64,000 nucleotides of DNA, taken from Marinobacter sp050379415 (GTDB lineage: Bacteria > Pseudomonadota > Gammaproteobacteria > Pseudomonadales > Oleiphilaceae). The DNA is taken from the NCBI RefSeq assembly GCF_050379415.1, contig NZ_JBNRLS010000001.1, positions 124,001-188,000 of the forward strand, given 5' to 3'. Position 1 is the first letter of the stretch. Each line of letters opens with the position of its first letter. Shown in pieces: positions 26,755-36,436 of this stretch. The position numbers were made by a program, and so were the translations under genes. The notes under the pieces are model-generated. The model ran no database searches. It was not told where the DNA came from and saw nothing but the letters and a program-made list of their open reading frames with translations.

Positions 26755-28566
26755 ATGGAAGGCACGATTCTGAAACCTGATCTACGAGTACCGGAACAGA
26801 AAACCACGACCCTGTCCTTTTGCGAAACGGCGCCGAAGCCCTTCCGCAACTGGGTGGAGCAGTTGCCCATGGCCAACATTGGCGAGGTTTCCCGGCAGCT
26901 CTACCATGCAATCATCGAGTTGAACCACCTCTCGACCGCCCCCCAGCAGAGATTGCAGTTCCTGGAACTGATCCGGGACAAAATCCACTTTGTCTGCAAC
27001 GAGCTGTCCCGGCATTATCTGGGTCTGGCCGTCGCACTGCCGGAGAAGCAGCGCAAGATTGCCAATCTGGCCCAGGCCCTGCAGATGCACCTGGCCACCG
27101 GTTACAAGCTGTGCATCCTGGATGGTCTCGACAATGGTGGTCTGGACAAGAACCGAAAGCCGGTCACCATGGCGATCCACCGGGCCATCTCGGAACTGTC
27201 TGCCACCATCCTGCGCTCTCACCAGCTTTATTGTCCCAGCCCGGCCCGCAGCTGGCTGGAATGTCATCGCCTTTACCGATTCGCCCACCGCAACGGAATG
27301 GCCCATCTTCAGGTCGAAGACAACACCCTGAAATCCCGTCGCACCAGCTCACTGGCCAGCAGTTACAAGCGGGTCCTGTTGCTCGGTTGCGCCCGCCCCA
27401 ACCAGCTGAGGCAGTCCGAGCTCAGCCAGGCCTATGATCTGTTCGAGACCTGGACGGAACACACCCGGTGTGGCCCGGATATTGGCGAAGACAGCCTGTT
27501 TGTGGTGAACATGGAGCGCGACAATCCCCCGATCTACCGGAGCCTGCTCGAAAACCAGCCCAGTGACGAGAGTTTCGGTTTCGACACGCGCGACCTCTCC
27601 AACATGGTTTCCGAGACGCTCCAGGCCCGGCGCTCGCGCCAGGAAAAAGAGACCCCCCTGCGTATCCCGGCCAACGTCAGCAACACCCTGCTCACCCACC
27701 TGAGTCAGGCCCTCGGCATCCTGGCCAAGCGCAACTTCAACCGCATTGCCAGTCAGGGCACCCTGGAGATCTGTGTCGGCCTCACCGCTGTCCATTATTT
27801 CATTTCCGGTGAAAAGACCTTCAGCGAATTCGTCAGCGGTAATGCAAACGCCCGGGAGGAAGAGGAAAACCACTTCCTGACCGAGTCGAAGAAAGCGGAA
27901 GATGCCTGGGCCGGCGCCCATGATGTCGGCCCCAGCGAGGAGCGGCACTCCTCCCCCGACACCCCGATCAACTTCCGTGGTGGCTATTTCGGCAGGCCCG
28001 CCGCAGAGCCGGTTGCGCAGAAAAACCTGCCCCGTTCCCACGAGGCCCTGCTGATCAACACCAGCCCCGGCGGCTACTGTGTTGGCTGGGAAGCCAATGT
28101 GCCGCCGTCCATCCAGGCCGGTGAAATCCTCGGCGTCCGCGAACAGCAATCCCATCCCTGGAGCATCGCCGTTGTGCGCTGGATCCGGCAGGTCAAACAC
28201 CAGGGCACCCAGGTGGGCATTGAACTGCTGGCCCCCAGTGCCGCGCCTTGCGGCGTACGGTTGCTCCAGAAGATCGGCAACAACAGCGAGTACCTCCGGG
28301 GTTTGCTGCTGCCGGAAATCAGCGTGGTCAACCAGGCAGCTACCCTGATTACCCCCCGACTGCCCTTTCAGTCCGGGAGCCGGATCTCCCTGCTGCATGA
28401 CGGCAGGCAGGACCAGGGCACACTCGGTCGCAAAGTCTCGTCCACAGGCAGTATCAGCCAGTTCGAACTGAAACTGCAGAATAATACCTCACTGAACATC
28501 TCCAGCCAGACCGATACCCCGGTGGCAAGTGAGGATGAGTTTGATTCGCTGTGGCCGTCGCTCTGA
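26755..28566 (+). CDS. PilZ-like domain protein upstream of fimX (PA4958-type)
   Basis: A 603-residue cytoplasmic protein. The N-terminal 400 residues are mostly helical-looking and of no family I can name. Around residues 425-520 is a PilZ-like barrel, with NTSPGGYCVGW matching the D/NxSxxG motif and WSIAVVRWIR...GIELLAP following. The RxxxR c-di-GMP motif that usually precedes it is not clear (only one Arg, in LPRSHEALL), so nucleotide binding is uncertain. By position it corresponds to PA4958, between psd and fimX in P. aeruginosa. Likely role in type IV pilus or surface signalling, by context only. Confidence 0.7.
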   Translation: MEGTILKPDLRVPEQKTTTLSFCETAPKPFRNWVEQLPMANIGEVSRQLYHAIIELNHLSTAPQQRLQFLELIRDKIHFVCNELSRHYLGLAVALPEKQRKIANLAQALQMHLATGYKLCILDGLDNGGLDKNRKPVTMAIHRAISELSATILRSHQLYCPSPARSWLECHRLYRFAHRNGMAHLQVEDNTLKSRRTSSLASSYKRVLLLGCARPNQLRQSELSQAYDLFETWTEHTRCGPDIGEDSLFVVNMERDNPPIYRSLLENQPSDESFGFDTRDLSNMVSETLQARRSRQEKETPLRIPANVSNTLLTHLSQALGILAKRNFNRIASQGTLEICVGLTAVHYFISGEKTFSEFVSGNANAREEEENHFLTESKKAEDAWAGAHDVGPSEERHSSPDTPINFRGGYFGRPAAEPVAQKNLPRSHEALLINTSPGGYCVGWEANVPPSIQAGEILGVREQQSHPWSIAVVRWIRQVKHQGTQVGIELLAPSAAPCGVRLLQKIGNNSEYLRGLLLPEISVVNQAATLITPRLPFQSGSRISLLHDGRQDQGTLGRKVSSTGSISQFELKLQNNTSLNISSQTDTPVASEDEFDSLWPSL

Positions 28567-28762
28567 TAAGCGAGACGCAGGTAGCGAACTGGCCAAACAG
28601 AGGGTTGTTATTACCCCCTATCCCCTGCATCATTCTGCATAAGTGACAGACCGGCCTCTGACTCTCGGCAAGCAGTTTTCCTCAAGGCGCTGTTTTACAA
28701 GCAGATCTTAACGCTGCCCCCGGAGCCGGCTCCGCAAACGAGTAGCACGAGACGTCTTACGA

Positions 28763-30847
28763 ATGCAGAAAAAGAACGCCACAGTACACCTGCTGATTCT
28801 TGATCCATCTCAAAATGATGCCGAATCACTGGTCAGCCTGCTGAGGAATTCCGGGAAGGCCACACGAGCCCATCGCATCACCTCGGAGGAAGATCTTGAA
28901 GAGGTTTTGAAAACCGGCAATTGGGATCTTTTACTGGCGCGGGATGTAGACGACGAATTCAGTGCCGACGAGGCCCTGGCGATGGTACGCAGGATGGACA
29001 AGGACATTCCGTTCATCCTGCTGATGGCCGAAGAAAGCCGGGAGCGGAAAGTTGGCATCATGAAGGCCGGCGCACAGGATGCAGTGCCCTTCAACTACGC
29101 GGACCAGCTGGTGCTGACGGTCAACCGCGAGATTTCCGCCCTGGATGAGCGCCGGCGCCGGCGCGTGCTGGAATCCCATCTCCGTGAAGCAGAACAACGC
29201 TGCCAGCTGCTGCTGGAAAGCTCCAAGGACGCCATTGCCTACATCAATGACGGCATGCACATCTATGCCAACCAGTCCTACATGGACTTCCTTGGCTATG
29301 ACGATATCGATGACCTGATCTGCATCCCTGTCCTGGATACACTGACGCCGGAAAGTCAGGAAAGGTACAAGGAATTCATGAAGAGCTTCGCCGATAAGGG
29401 CGAGGACGGCATGACTCTCAACTGCACGGCACAACGCAGCGATGATCAGGAACTGAAGGTCACCATGACCGTGTCGTCTGCCACCTACGATGGCGAAGCC
29501 TGTACCCAGATTGTGCTCCAGCCCGAACACAGCGATGCCGAGCTGGAAGAAAAGCTCCGCCAGATCAGCAGCCAGGATCTTCTCACCGGCCTCTATAACC
29601 GGCAGTACCTGATGGATGCGCTGTCTGAAGCCGTCGCCCGTGCCGGCAAGGACAACCAGACCGGCGCTCTCGCCTATATCGCCCTGGACAACTTCATCAC
29701 CATGAAGGGTCAGGTGGGCATTGCCGGGGCCGACCTGCTCCTGGGCGACCTGGCGGCATTACTGAAGGAAACCGCCGGAGAAGACGTCACTCTGGCACGA
29801 CTGAGCGATGACGCCTTCTGCATGATGTCCCTGCCCTGTGACGAGAAAACCATGGCCGAGCATGCTGAACGGGTTCGAAAGGCCATTGAGGACAACCTGT
29901 TCGACATCAATGGCAGAACCGTGCCGATGACCGTCAGTATCGGTGTGGCGGCTATTACCGAGAACTCGCCCAAGGCCGAAGAACTGCTTGGCCGTGCCCA
30001 CACGGCCTCGTCCGATGTCAAAAAGCAGGACGGCCACGCCCAGGGCAATGGTGTAGTGGTCTACAACCCGGCAGACTATGAGACCCTGGATTCCAGCAAT
30101 TCCGTGGAAGCTATCCAGAAAGCCCTCGAGGACAACAGCTTCCGACTCCTGTTCCAGCCGATCATCAACCTCCGGGGCGAGGGTGAGGAGCATTACGAAG
30201 CCTTCGTGCGCCTGCTCGACAAGGACGGCCAGGAAGTCTCGCCCTACGACTTCCTTCCGCCTGTAGGCCCCAACGAGACCGCGATCAAGATCGATCGCTG
30301 GGTGATCCTGAACACGATAAAGCAGCTGGCCAACCACCGCTCCCACGGCCATGACACCCGCCTGTTCGTCAATATCACGGCGGAGACCCTTCAGGACAAG
30401 ACCTTCACTCCCTGGCTGAGTGTGGCTCTGAAGGCAGCAAGGCTTCCCGGTGATGTCCTGATCTTCCAGGTCCGTGAAGGTGATGCCAACAACTTCATGA
30501 AACAGGCGAAGGAGTTTTCCCGTTCGGTGCATGAGCTGCACTGCAAGGTGTCCATCTCCCAGTTCGGCTGCGCGCTGAATCCGTTCAACACCTTCAAGCA
30601 CGTGGATGCGGATTATGTGAAGCTCGACGGCTCCTTTACGGAAGAAATCCAGAAGAGTGACGACGCCAAGGCCCAGCTGAAGGAAATGGTGAAGACCCTC
30701 CAGAATTCCGGCAAGCTCTCCATCATTCCGCTCGTGGAGAACGCCAGCATCCTGGCCACACTCTGGCAGGCCGGCGTGAACTACATCCAGGGCTACTATC
30801 TACAGGCCCCGACCTCGGAGATGAACTACGATTTCGGCGAGGGCTGA
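28763..30847 (+). CDS. fimX: FimX-like c-di-GMP receptor (REC-PAS-GGDEF-EAL, degenerate)
   Basis: A 694-residue protein (P. aeruginosa FimX is 691). It has a receiver-like domain (1-125), PAS (about 140-260), GGDEF-like (about 270-440) and EAL-like (about 445-690). The GGDEF site reads SDDAF (near residue 348) and the EAL site reads EAF (near residue 478), so both catalytic activities are probably lost. FimX uses its degenerate EAL domain to bind c-di-GMP and promotes type IV pilus assembly and twitching at one pole. The preceding gene is PilZ-like and the next gene is serB, exactly the P. aeruginosa order. An intrinsic terminator follows. Confidence 0.92.
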   Translation: MQKKNATVHLLILDPSQNDAESLVSLLRNSGKATRAHRITSEEDLEEVLKTGNWDLLLARDVDDEFSADEALAMVRRMDKDIPFILLMAEESRERKVGIMKAGAQDAVPFNYADQLVLTVNREISALDERRRRRVLESHLREAEQRCQLLLESSKDAIAYINDGMHIYANQSYMDFLGYDDIDDLICIPVLDTLTPESQERYKEFMKSFADKGEDGMTLNCTAQRSDDQELKVTMTVSSATYDGEACTQIVLQPEHSDAELEEKLRQISSQDLLTGLYNRQYLMDALSEAVARAGKDNQTGALAYIALDNFITMKGQVGIAGADLLLGDLAALLKETAGEDVTLARLSDDAFCMMSLPCDEKTMAEHAERVRKAIEDNLFDINGRTVPMTVSIGVAAITENSPKAEELLGRAHTASSDVKKQDGHAQGNGVVVYNPADYETLDSSNSVEAIQKALEDNSFRLLFQPIINLRGEGEEHYEAFVRLLDKDGQEVSPYDFLPPVGPNETAIKIDRWVILNTIKQLANHRSHGHDTRLFVNITAETLQDKTFTPWLSVALKAARLPGDVLIFQVREGDANNFMKQAKEFSRSVHELHCKVSISQFGCALNPFNTFKHVDADYVKLDGSFTEEIQKSDDAKAQLKEMVKTLQNSGKLSIIPLVENASILATLWQAGVNYIQGYYLQAPTSEMNYDFGEG

Positions 30848-30855
30848 AAACCGAC

Positions 30856-30884
30856 AAGGGCGCCATTCGGCGCCCTTTTTTTTT
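30856..30884 (+). terminator. Intrinsic terminator after fimX
   Basis: Nine-base-pair stem (30856-30864 with 30869-30877), ATTC loop, then a run of nine T (to 30884). It starts nine bases after the fimX stop. Confidence 0.95.
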
Positions 30885-30898
30885 CAGCTTACCTGCCC

Positions 30899-32131
30899 TC
30901 AGAACTCCGAATCCTGCAACGTCTCACTGGTTTCCCGCTCCCTGAAGCCAATCAGATACAGAATCGCGTCCAGGCCAAGAGTCGAAATCGAGTGGCGGGC
31001 CGACTCCTTCACCAGCGGCTTGGCCCGAAAAGCCACCCCGAGGCCCGCCTGGCTCAGCATGGGCAGGTCGTTGGCACCATCCCCGACAGCGATCACCTGC
31101 TCCCGGGAAATGTGTTCTTTCCCGGCAATCTCCAGCAACAGCTCCGCCTTGCGCTTGCCGTCCACAATCTGCCCGGCGACCCTTCCGGTCACCTTGCCGT
31201 CCTCGATTTCCAGCTCGTTGGCATAGATGTAATCGATCCCCAGCTTACGCTGGAGGTGGCGCGCGAAATACGTGAAGCCGCCGGACAGGATCGCCGTGCG
31301 GTACCCGAGGGCCTTGAGGCTTCGGATCAGATGTTCGGCCCCTTCGGTCATGCGCAAGCGGGCGGCGATCCCCTCCAGCACCGATTCATCCAGCCCTTTG
31401 AGCAGCGCCAGACGCTCGGCAAAGCTTTGACTGAAGTCCAGCTCCCCCTGCATGGCCCGCTCGGTGATCTCCGCCACCTGGGCCCCCACGCCGGCCTCCA
31501 GTGCCAGCTCGTCGATCACCTCGGCTTCGATCAGGGTGGAATCCATGTCGAACACAACCAGACGCCGGTTACGCCGGAAGATGGAGTCCTCCTGGAAGGC
31601 AATGTCCACGTTCATCTCGCCGGCAATCTGCAGGAAATCCGCCCGCAGCTGTTCCAGATCGGATGGCGTGCCGCGCACCGAGAACTCGACACAGGCAATA
31701 CGGTTTTCAGAAGGGTTCAGCGAGGGCCGGCCAGACAACCGGCTGATATTGTCGATATTCAGTCCGTGACGTGCGGTTATCGCAGACACCTGGGCAATCT
31801 GTTCTGCCTTGATGTCGCGGGCCAGCAGGGTGACGATGTAGCACGCCCGGTTCCGGCCGGCGGCCCAGGCCTGATATTCCTTCTCGGTGATCGGGGCGAA
31901 GTGGACCTGCAGGTCCAGGGCATGGAGGCGGAACAGCAGGTCCCGAATCACTGGTGAGGACTTGGACTCGTCCGGAATCTCGATCAGGATGCCCCAGGTC
32001 AGGTGATCGTGGATCACGGCCTGGCCGATATCCAGGATCCGCACATTGTAGCGACCCATGATACCGGTAATCTCGGAGGTCAGCCCCGGCTTGTCGCGGC
32101 CGGAGACATTAATCAGTACCAGTTCACTCAC
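30899..32131 (-). CDS. serB: Phosphoserine phosphatase with N-terminal ACT domains
   Basis: Last step of serine synthesis. Two ACT-like regions (SGRDKPGLTSEITGIM near the start; a second around residues 95-185) precede a HAD phosphatase domain with VVFDMDSTLIEAE (nucleophile Asp near residue 194), AILSGGFTYF, and VGDGANDLPML. The 410-residue length matches the long SerB of pseudomonads (E. coli has 322). The start is GTG at 32131, overlapping the parC stop by eight bases, so it is probably coupled to parC. Confidence 0.96.
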   Translation of the reverse strand: MSELVLINVSGRDKPGLTSEITGIMGRYNVRILDIGQAVIHDHLTWGILIEIPDESKSSPVIRDLLFRLHALDLQVHFAPITEKEYQAWAAGRNRACYIVTLLARDIKAEQIAQVSAITARHGLNIDNISRLSGRPSLNPSENRIACVEFSVRGTPSDLEQLRADFLQIAGEMNVDIAFQEDSIFRRNRRLVVFDMDSTLIEAEVIDELALEAGVGAQVAEITERAMQGELDFSQSFAERLALLKGLDESVLEGIAARLRMTEGAEHLIRSLKALGYRTAILSGGFTYFARHLQRKLGIDYIYANELEIEDGKVTGRVAGQIVDGKRKAELLLEIAGKEHISREQVIAVGDGANDLPMLSQAGLGVAFRAKPLVKESARHSISTLGLDAILYLIGFRERETSETLQDSEF

Positions 32132-34418
32132 TGTCGGAGCTCTCCTCTTGTCCGGCCCGCGCAGCCGAAGGAATCACGTCAATGGCATCAACCCGCTGCA
32201 AGCCCCGGGGCAGCTTGTGCCCGCGCCGGCCACGCTCGCCGAGGTAATGCTCGAGGTCACTGAACTGCAGCCCCATCTTGCGCTTGCCCGCCCGAATCTC
32301 GAGCTGGTCATCCTCGGCAAACACCGCCACCGCCACGACGAATTCCTCCCGGTTCTGAACTCTCGCCGAGGGGATACTGATAATCTTGTTACCCTTGCCC
32401 TTGGCCAGTTCCGGCAACTCGTTCAGGGGGAATACCAGCATCCGCCCCTCGTTGGAAATGGCGGCGAGGTAAAGGGTCTTGTCCGCCTTCGGCACCATCA
32501 CCGGCGGCATGATCTTCGCGCCCTTTGGCACCGACACAACCGCCTTGCCATTGCGGTTCTTGCTGATCATGTCCTGCAGCGAGGTAACAAAACCATAACC
32601 ACCGTCGGTGACCAGCAGGGCCTTGCTGGCCGGCTCACCCATCAGCAGTCCGGCAAATGAGGCGCCGGAAGGCGGATTGATCCGGCCCGTCAAGGGCTCG
32701 CCCTGCCCTCGGGCCGAGGGCAGGGAATGCGCCATCAGGGCGTAGGCCCGGCCGGTGGAATCCAGGAAGATCGCCTGCTGGTTGTTGCGGCCGCGGGCAG
32801 CCAGTGCAAAACGATCACCGGCCTTGTAGCTCAGGCCCTCGGGCTCGATATCATGGCCCTTGGCCGCGCGCACCCAGCCCTTTTCAGAGAGCACCACGGT
32901 CACCGGATCGTTGGAGACCAGATCCACCTCGCTGAACGCCCGGGCTTCCTCCCGTTCCACGATCGGCGAGCGACGATCATCTCCGAAGGTCTCGGCGTCC
33001 TGCTGCAGTTCGGTCTTGATCAGTTCCCGGAGGCGGTCTTCGGAGCCCAGTATCGCCTGCAGCTCGTCCCGCTCGGCGGACAATTCATCCTGCTCGCCCC
33101 GGATTTTCATTTCTTCGAGTTTTGCCAGATGGCGCAGTTTCAGCTCGAGAATCGCTTCGGCCTGCTCCGGCGACAGCCCGAACCGGGCAATCAGCTCGTC
33201 CTTGGGCTTGTCCTCGTAGCGGATAATCTCGATCACTTCGTCGATGTTCAGGTAGGCAACCAGCAGACCCTCGAGGATGTGCAGCCGGGCCAACACCTTG
33301 TCCAGGCGGTGCTGGAGACGGCGTGTCACGGTGGTACGGCGGAAAGCCAGCCACTCGGTCAGGATCTCGTGCAGCCCCTTCACCCCCGGGCGGCCATCGT
33401 TACCGATGACGTTGATATTGACCCGATAGGTCTTCTCCAGATCGGTGCTGGCAAACAGGTGCGCCATCAGCCCGTCCAGGTCGACGCGGTTTGAGCGCGG
33501 CACAATCACCAGCCGGGTCGGATTTTCGTGATCGGACTCATCCCGCAGGTCCGCCACCATGGGCAGTTTCTTGGTCTGCATCTGCTGGGCAATCTGCTCC
33601 AACACCCGGTTGCCGGACACCTGGTGCGGGAGGTCTGTCACCACCACTTCACCATTTTCCCGGATCCAGCGGGCACGCATGCGCAAGGAACCACGCCCCG
33701 TCTCATACATCTGGCGGATGTCCTTGCGTGGCGTGATGATCTCCGCCCGCGTGGGGAAATCCGGCCCCTTGATGTGCTCACACAGTTCGTCGACACCGGC
33801 CTCTGGTTTGTCCAGCAAGCGGATACAGGCAGCGGCCACCTCCCGGACGTTGTGTGGCGGAATATCAGTGGCCATCCCCACCGCGATCCCGGTGGTGCCG
33901 TTCAGCAACACGTGCGGCAAGCGCGCCGGCAGGACCGATGGCTCCTCCATGGTGCCGTCGAAGTTCGGCACCCAGTCCACCGTACCCTGACCCAGCTCGC
34001 TGAGGAGCACCTCCGCAAAGGGGGCCAGGCGCGACTCGGTGTAACGCATGGCAGCAAAGGACTTGGGATCATCCGGAGAACCCCAGTTGCCCTGTCCATC
34101 CACCAGCGGATAGCGGTAGGAGAAGGGCTGGGCCATCAGCACCATGGCCTCGTAACAGGCGCTGTCACCGTGTGGGTGGAACTTACCCAGGACATCACCG
34201 ACGGTACGGGCGGATTTCTTGTACTTGGAGGTGGACTTGAGCCCGAGCTCCGACATGGCGTAGACAATCCGCCGCTGGACCGGCTTCAGTCCGTCCCCGA
34301 CGTTGGGCAGCGCCCGGTCGAGGATGACGTACATGGAGTAATCGAGATAGGCCTTCTCCGTGTAATCCCTTAGCGAGACGCGCTCGAAGCCTTCATCGGT
34401 GGTCTGAAATTCTGGCAT
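32124..34418 (-). CDS. parC: DNA topoisomerase IV subunit A
   Basis: Breakage-reunion subunit that decatenates sister chromosomes. The catalytic Tyr126 lies in AAMRYTESRL. The quinolone-resistance region HPHGDSACYE has Ser86 and Glu90, equivalent to E. coli Ser80 and Glu84, that is, the susceptible form. The product is 764 residues. serB overlaps its end, and parE lies about 5 kb further on, also on this strand. Confidence 0.98.
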   Translation of the reverse strand: MPEFQTTDEGFERVSLRDYTEKAYLDYSMYVILDRALPNVGDGLKPVQRRIVYAMSELGLKSTSKYKKSARTVGDVLGKFHPHGDSACYEAMVLMAQPFSYRYPLVDGQGNWGSPDDPKSFAAMRYTESRLAPFAEVLLSELGQGTVDWVPNFDGTMEEPSVLPARLPHVLLNGTTGIAVGMATDIPPHNVREVAAACIRLLDKPEAGVDELCEHIKGPDFPTRAEIITPRKDIRQMYETGRGSLRMRARWIRENGEVVVTDLPHQVSGNRVLEQIAQQMQTKKLPMVADLRDESDHENPTRLVIVPRSNRVDLDGLMAHLFASTDLEKTYRVNINVIGNDGRPGVKGLHEILTEWLAFRRTTVTRRLQHRLDKVLARLHILEGLLVAYLNIDEVIEIIRYEDKPKDELIARFGLSPEQAEAILELKLRHLAKLEEMKIRGEQDELSAERDELQAILGSEDRLRELIKTELQQDAETFGDDRRSPIVEREEARAFSEVDLVSNDPVTVVLSEKGWVRAAKGHDIEPEGLSYKAGDRFALAARGRNNQQAIFLDSTGRAYALMAHSLPSARGQGEPLTGRINPPSGASFAGLLMGEPASKALLVTDGGYGFVTSLQDMISKNRNGKAVVSVPKGAKIMPPVMVPKADKTLYLAAISNEGRMLVFPLNELPELAKGKGNKIISIPSARVQNREEFVVAVAVFAEDDQLEIRAGKRKMGLQFSDLEHYLGERGRRGHKLPRGLQRVDAIDVIPSAARAGQEESSDSE

Positions 34419-34673
34419 GGATGCCCCTTTTGCCTGAATTGCCTGTTGTTTGGAATGGCTGTGATGCTACTCTCCGCGGCCCCGAATTACACGGAGCCGA
34501 GGAAGAAGGCACATTATATGGACGCAGGGGCAGATACACCAATCCGTTACTGATCCGGTGAGGGTATGCAAACGCCAATAGCGGAATTCCCGCATGGAGA
34601 GACTGTAAGGGTCGCCGTATTCTCACCAACAGTTAATGGAAGAAAGTTTCCACTCCCGAACAAGCGGAACACT

Positions 34674-34922
34674 ATGAAACCCAACCTGAAAGCCTGCGGG
34701 CAAGCCATGGTGACAGCCATGGTCAATGCAGTACTGGCAGTAGCGCTGATGCTCCTGGTGGAGTTTGCAATCAGTGGGAGTTTCGCGGTACCGGAGCCCT
34801 ACCTGTGGGCGGGCCTGCTGATCTGGCTGGTGATTTTTGCCGGTCAATTCTGGCGTCAACGCCACCTGTGCAAGAACTGCCCGTCATCCCGGGAATCTTC
34901 AGGCTCGGTCAGACCTAACTAA
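34674..34922 (+). CDS. Small two-helix membrane protein, function unknown
   Basis: An 82-residue protein with two hydrophobic segments (about residues 10-32 and 41-59) and a short basic, cysteine-containing tail (LCKNCP). The frame is open from 34566, but ATG 34674 puts the first membrane segment near the N-terminus and has GGA upstream. It lies alone between divergent parC and convergent yceI. I do not recognise it. Confidence 0.6.
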   Translation: MKPNLKACGQAMVTAMVNAVLAVALMLLVEFAISGSFAVPEPYLWAGLLIWLVIFAGQFWRQRHLCKNCPSSRESSGSVRPN

Positions 34923-34937
34923 CCACTGATTTCATTT

Positions 34938-34990
34938 GTTGAGTCAGAACTCAACGCAGGGTGGGACGGTTCCGGGCTGAGCCCGGAACC
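34938..34990. other. Two adjacent hairpins between the small membrane protein and yceI
   Basis: A seven-base-pair hairpin (34938-34944 with 34949-34955, loop CAGA) is followed by a perfect ten-base-pair hairpin (34968-34977 with 34981-34990, loop TGA). They lie between two convergent genes and may mark transcription ends, but neither strand has a T tract after the stem, so I do not call them intrinsic terminators. Confidence 0.6.
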
Positions 34991-35013
34991 GGATCTGGCA
35001 GGGTCAGCCAGGA

Positions 35014-35598
35014 TTACTGTCGAATCCCCTCGACAGAGATAATGATCTCAACGGTCTCGGCTGTGGGGCCAAGATCCATCGGGATACCAAAGTCCTTCAA
35101 CCGCAGTTCGGTCTCCGCTTCAAAGCCCATGCGGTAGCCGCCCCAGGGGTCCTCACCGTGGCCGACCATCTCGGCATCCAGGGTAACTTCTTTCGTAACA
35201 CCGCGCAGGGTCAGGTCACCGATGATGTCCGCTTCGCCATCCTCGTCCACGACCACACGCTTGCTGGTGAAAGACGCTTCGGGGTGCTCATCCACGTACA
35301 GGAAATCCTCACTGCGCAGATGCTTGTCACGCTCGGCGTGGTTGGAATCAACACTGGAGGTATCGATCGTGACGTTGACAGAGCTGTTTTCCGGGTTCTC
35401 GGCATCGTACACGAACTGACCATCAAAATCGTTGAAACGGCCATACAGCCAGCTGTAGCCGAGGTGGGAAATCTTGAAGGTGATGAACTGGTGGGTACCC
35501 TTGTTATCGAAGGCGTAGGTGCCACCGTGCCCGTCGGCCTGGACGGCACCACCGACCAACGCCATGGATACCGCGGATGCAAGCAATACTTTCTTCAT
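35014..35598 (-). CDS. yceI: YceI family periplasmic lipid-binding protein
   Basis: Lipocalin-like barrel protein that binds isoprenoid or fatty acyl chains. A signal peptide spans about residues 1-21 (ending VQADG). The YceI domain shows FKISHLGYSWLYGRFNDFDG, SVNVTIDTSSVDSNHAERDKH (split here for length) and GDLTLRGVTKEVTLDAE. The product is 194 residues. It follows a cytochrome b561 gene on the same strand, the yceJ-yceI pairing of E. coli. The true ligand is not known from sequence. Confidence 0.92.
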   Translation of the reverse strand: MKKVLLASAVSMALVGGAVQADGHGGTYAFDNKGTHQFITFKISHLGYSWLYGRFNDFDGQFVYDAENPENSSVNVTIDTSSVDSNHAERDKHLRSEDFLYVDEHPEASFTSKRVVVDEDGEADIIGDLTLRGVTKEVTLDAEMVGHGEDPWGGYRMGFEAETELRLKDFGIPMDLGPTAETVEIIISVEGIRQ

Positions 35599-35664
35599 GA
35601 ATGGTTTCTCCCTTTTGATAAACCCGCCCGGTCATCGGGCGTCACTTCTGTCTTGCCTCGCCGC

Positions 35665-36210
35665 TCACTTACCGAGCATACGAAGCAGAGTCCGGTCACG
35701 ATCAACAAAATGATGTTTCAATGCCGCGAGGGCATGAAGCCCGGCGAGTATTACAATCGCCCAGGTTGACCAGTAATGTATGGATCCGGCAACGTCCTCC
35801 ATGCCCTTCACCTGGCCGGTAACCGAGGGTACCTCGAACCAGCCGAAGACACTGATGGACGAGCCGTCTGCCGTGGAAATCAGGTAACCACTGACCATTG
35901 CGACAAACAGCAGCGCGTATAGCAGGCCATGCGCCGCATGGGCGGCAAGCACTTCCAGGCGCTGGTGATCGGACAGGGGCAATGGTGGCGGATTGGTGAA
36001 TCGCCAGATTACCCGGATAACCATGACCGCCAGCAACAGTATGCCCACACTACGGTGGATATCGGGCCCACGGCGGTACCAATCGTCGTAATAGGAAAGG
36101 TCCACCATCCAGTAACCAAGCGCAAACAGGCCGATTACGGCAGCCGCCACCAGCCAGTGGATGAAGATTGCTACGGAACCGTATCGTTCGGTGCTGTTTC
36201 GGAACTGCAT
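35665..36210 (-). CDS. Cytochrome b561 family protein (YceJ type)
   Basis: Four-helix inner-membrane di-haem b protein of 181 residues. Candidate haem ligands are His in FIHWLVAAAV, HRSVGILLL, HAAHGLLYALL and IHYWSTWAIVILAGLHALAA. It probably passes electrons between quinol and a periplasmic acceptor. ATG 36210 (MQFRNSTERYG) is chosen over the upstream in-frame ATG 36243 because family members start just before NS.xRYG. It is paired with yceI downstream. Confidence 0.93.
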   Translation of the reverse strand: MQFRNSTERYGSVAIFIHWLVAAAVIGLFALGYWMVDLSYYDDWYRRGPDIHRSVGILLLAVMVIRVIWRFTNPPPLPLSDHQRLEVLAAHAAHGLLYALLFVAMVSGYLISTADGSSISVFGWFEVPSVTGQVKGMEDVAGSIHYWSTWAIVILAGLHALAALKHHFVDRDRTLLRMLGK

Positions 36211-36297
36211 TGCCTGGAGACCACTCCCTGTCCTTTGAATCAATGGGCCGAGTCTAGAAAGACCGGTTGAAGAATAAAATCAAAATGTTTTGCTGCC

Positions 36298-36320
36298 GAT
36301 CATCAGAAATTCTGATCATC
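36298..36320. promoter_or_regulatory. Dyad with terminal direct repeats, possible operator
   Basis: The stretch has a palindromic centre (ATCAGAA, one base, TTCTGAT) and begins and ends with the same heptamer GATCATC. It lies in the divergent interval between the cytochrome b561 gene and the micro-gene/EAL gene. No regulator can be assigned. Confidence 0.4.
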
Positions 36321-36436
36321 GCCCTCGCTCTATCCCTTTAGTCGTATACGGGTTCTACGGATTGTTCAAAATCATGACAAAGATAAACTTCTCACATACC
36401 TTTTCAATCAGCCGGGATGAATTCAGGAGAAACGTC

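Noticed and set aside
34968..34990. Ten-base-pair hairpin near yceI as a terminator
   Set aside because: The stem is perfect but no T tract follows on either strand; listed only as a structure.
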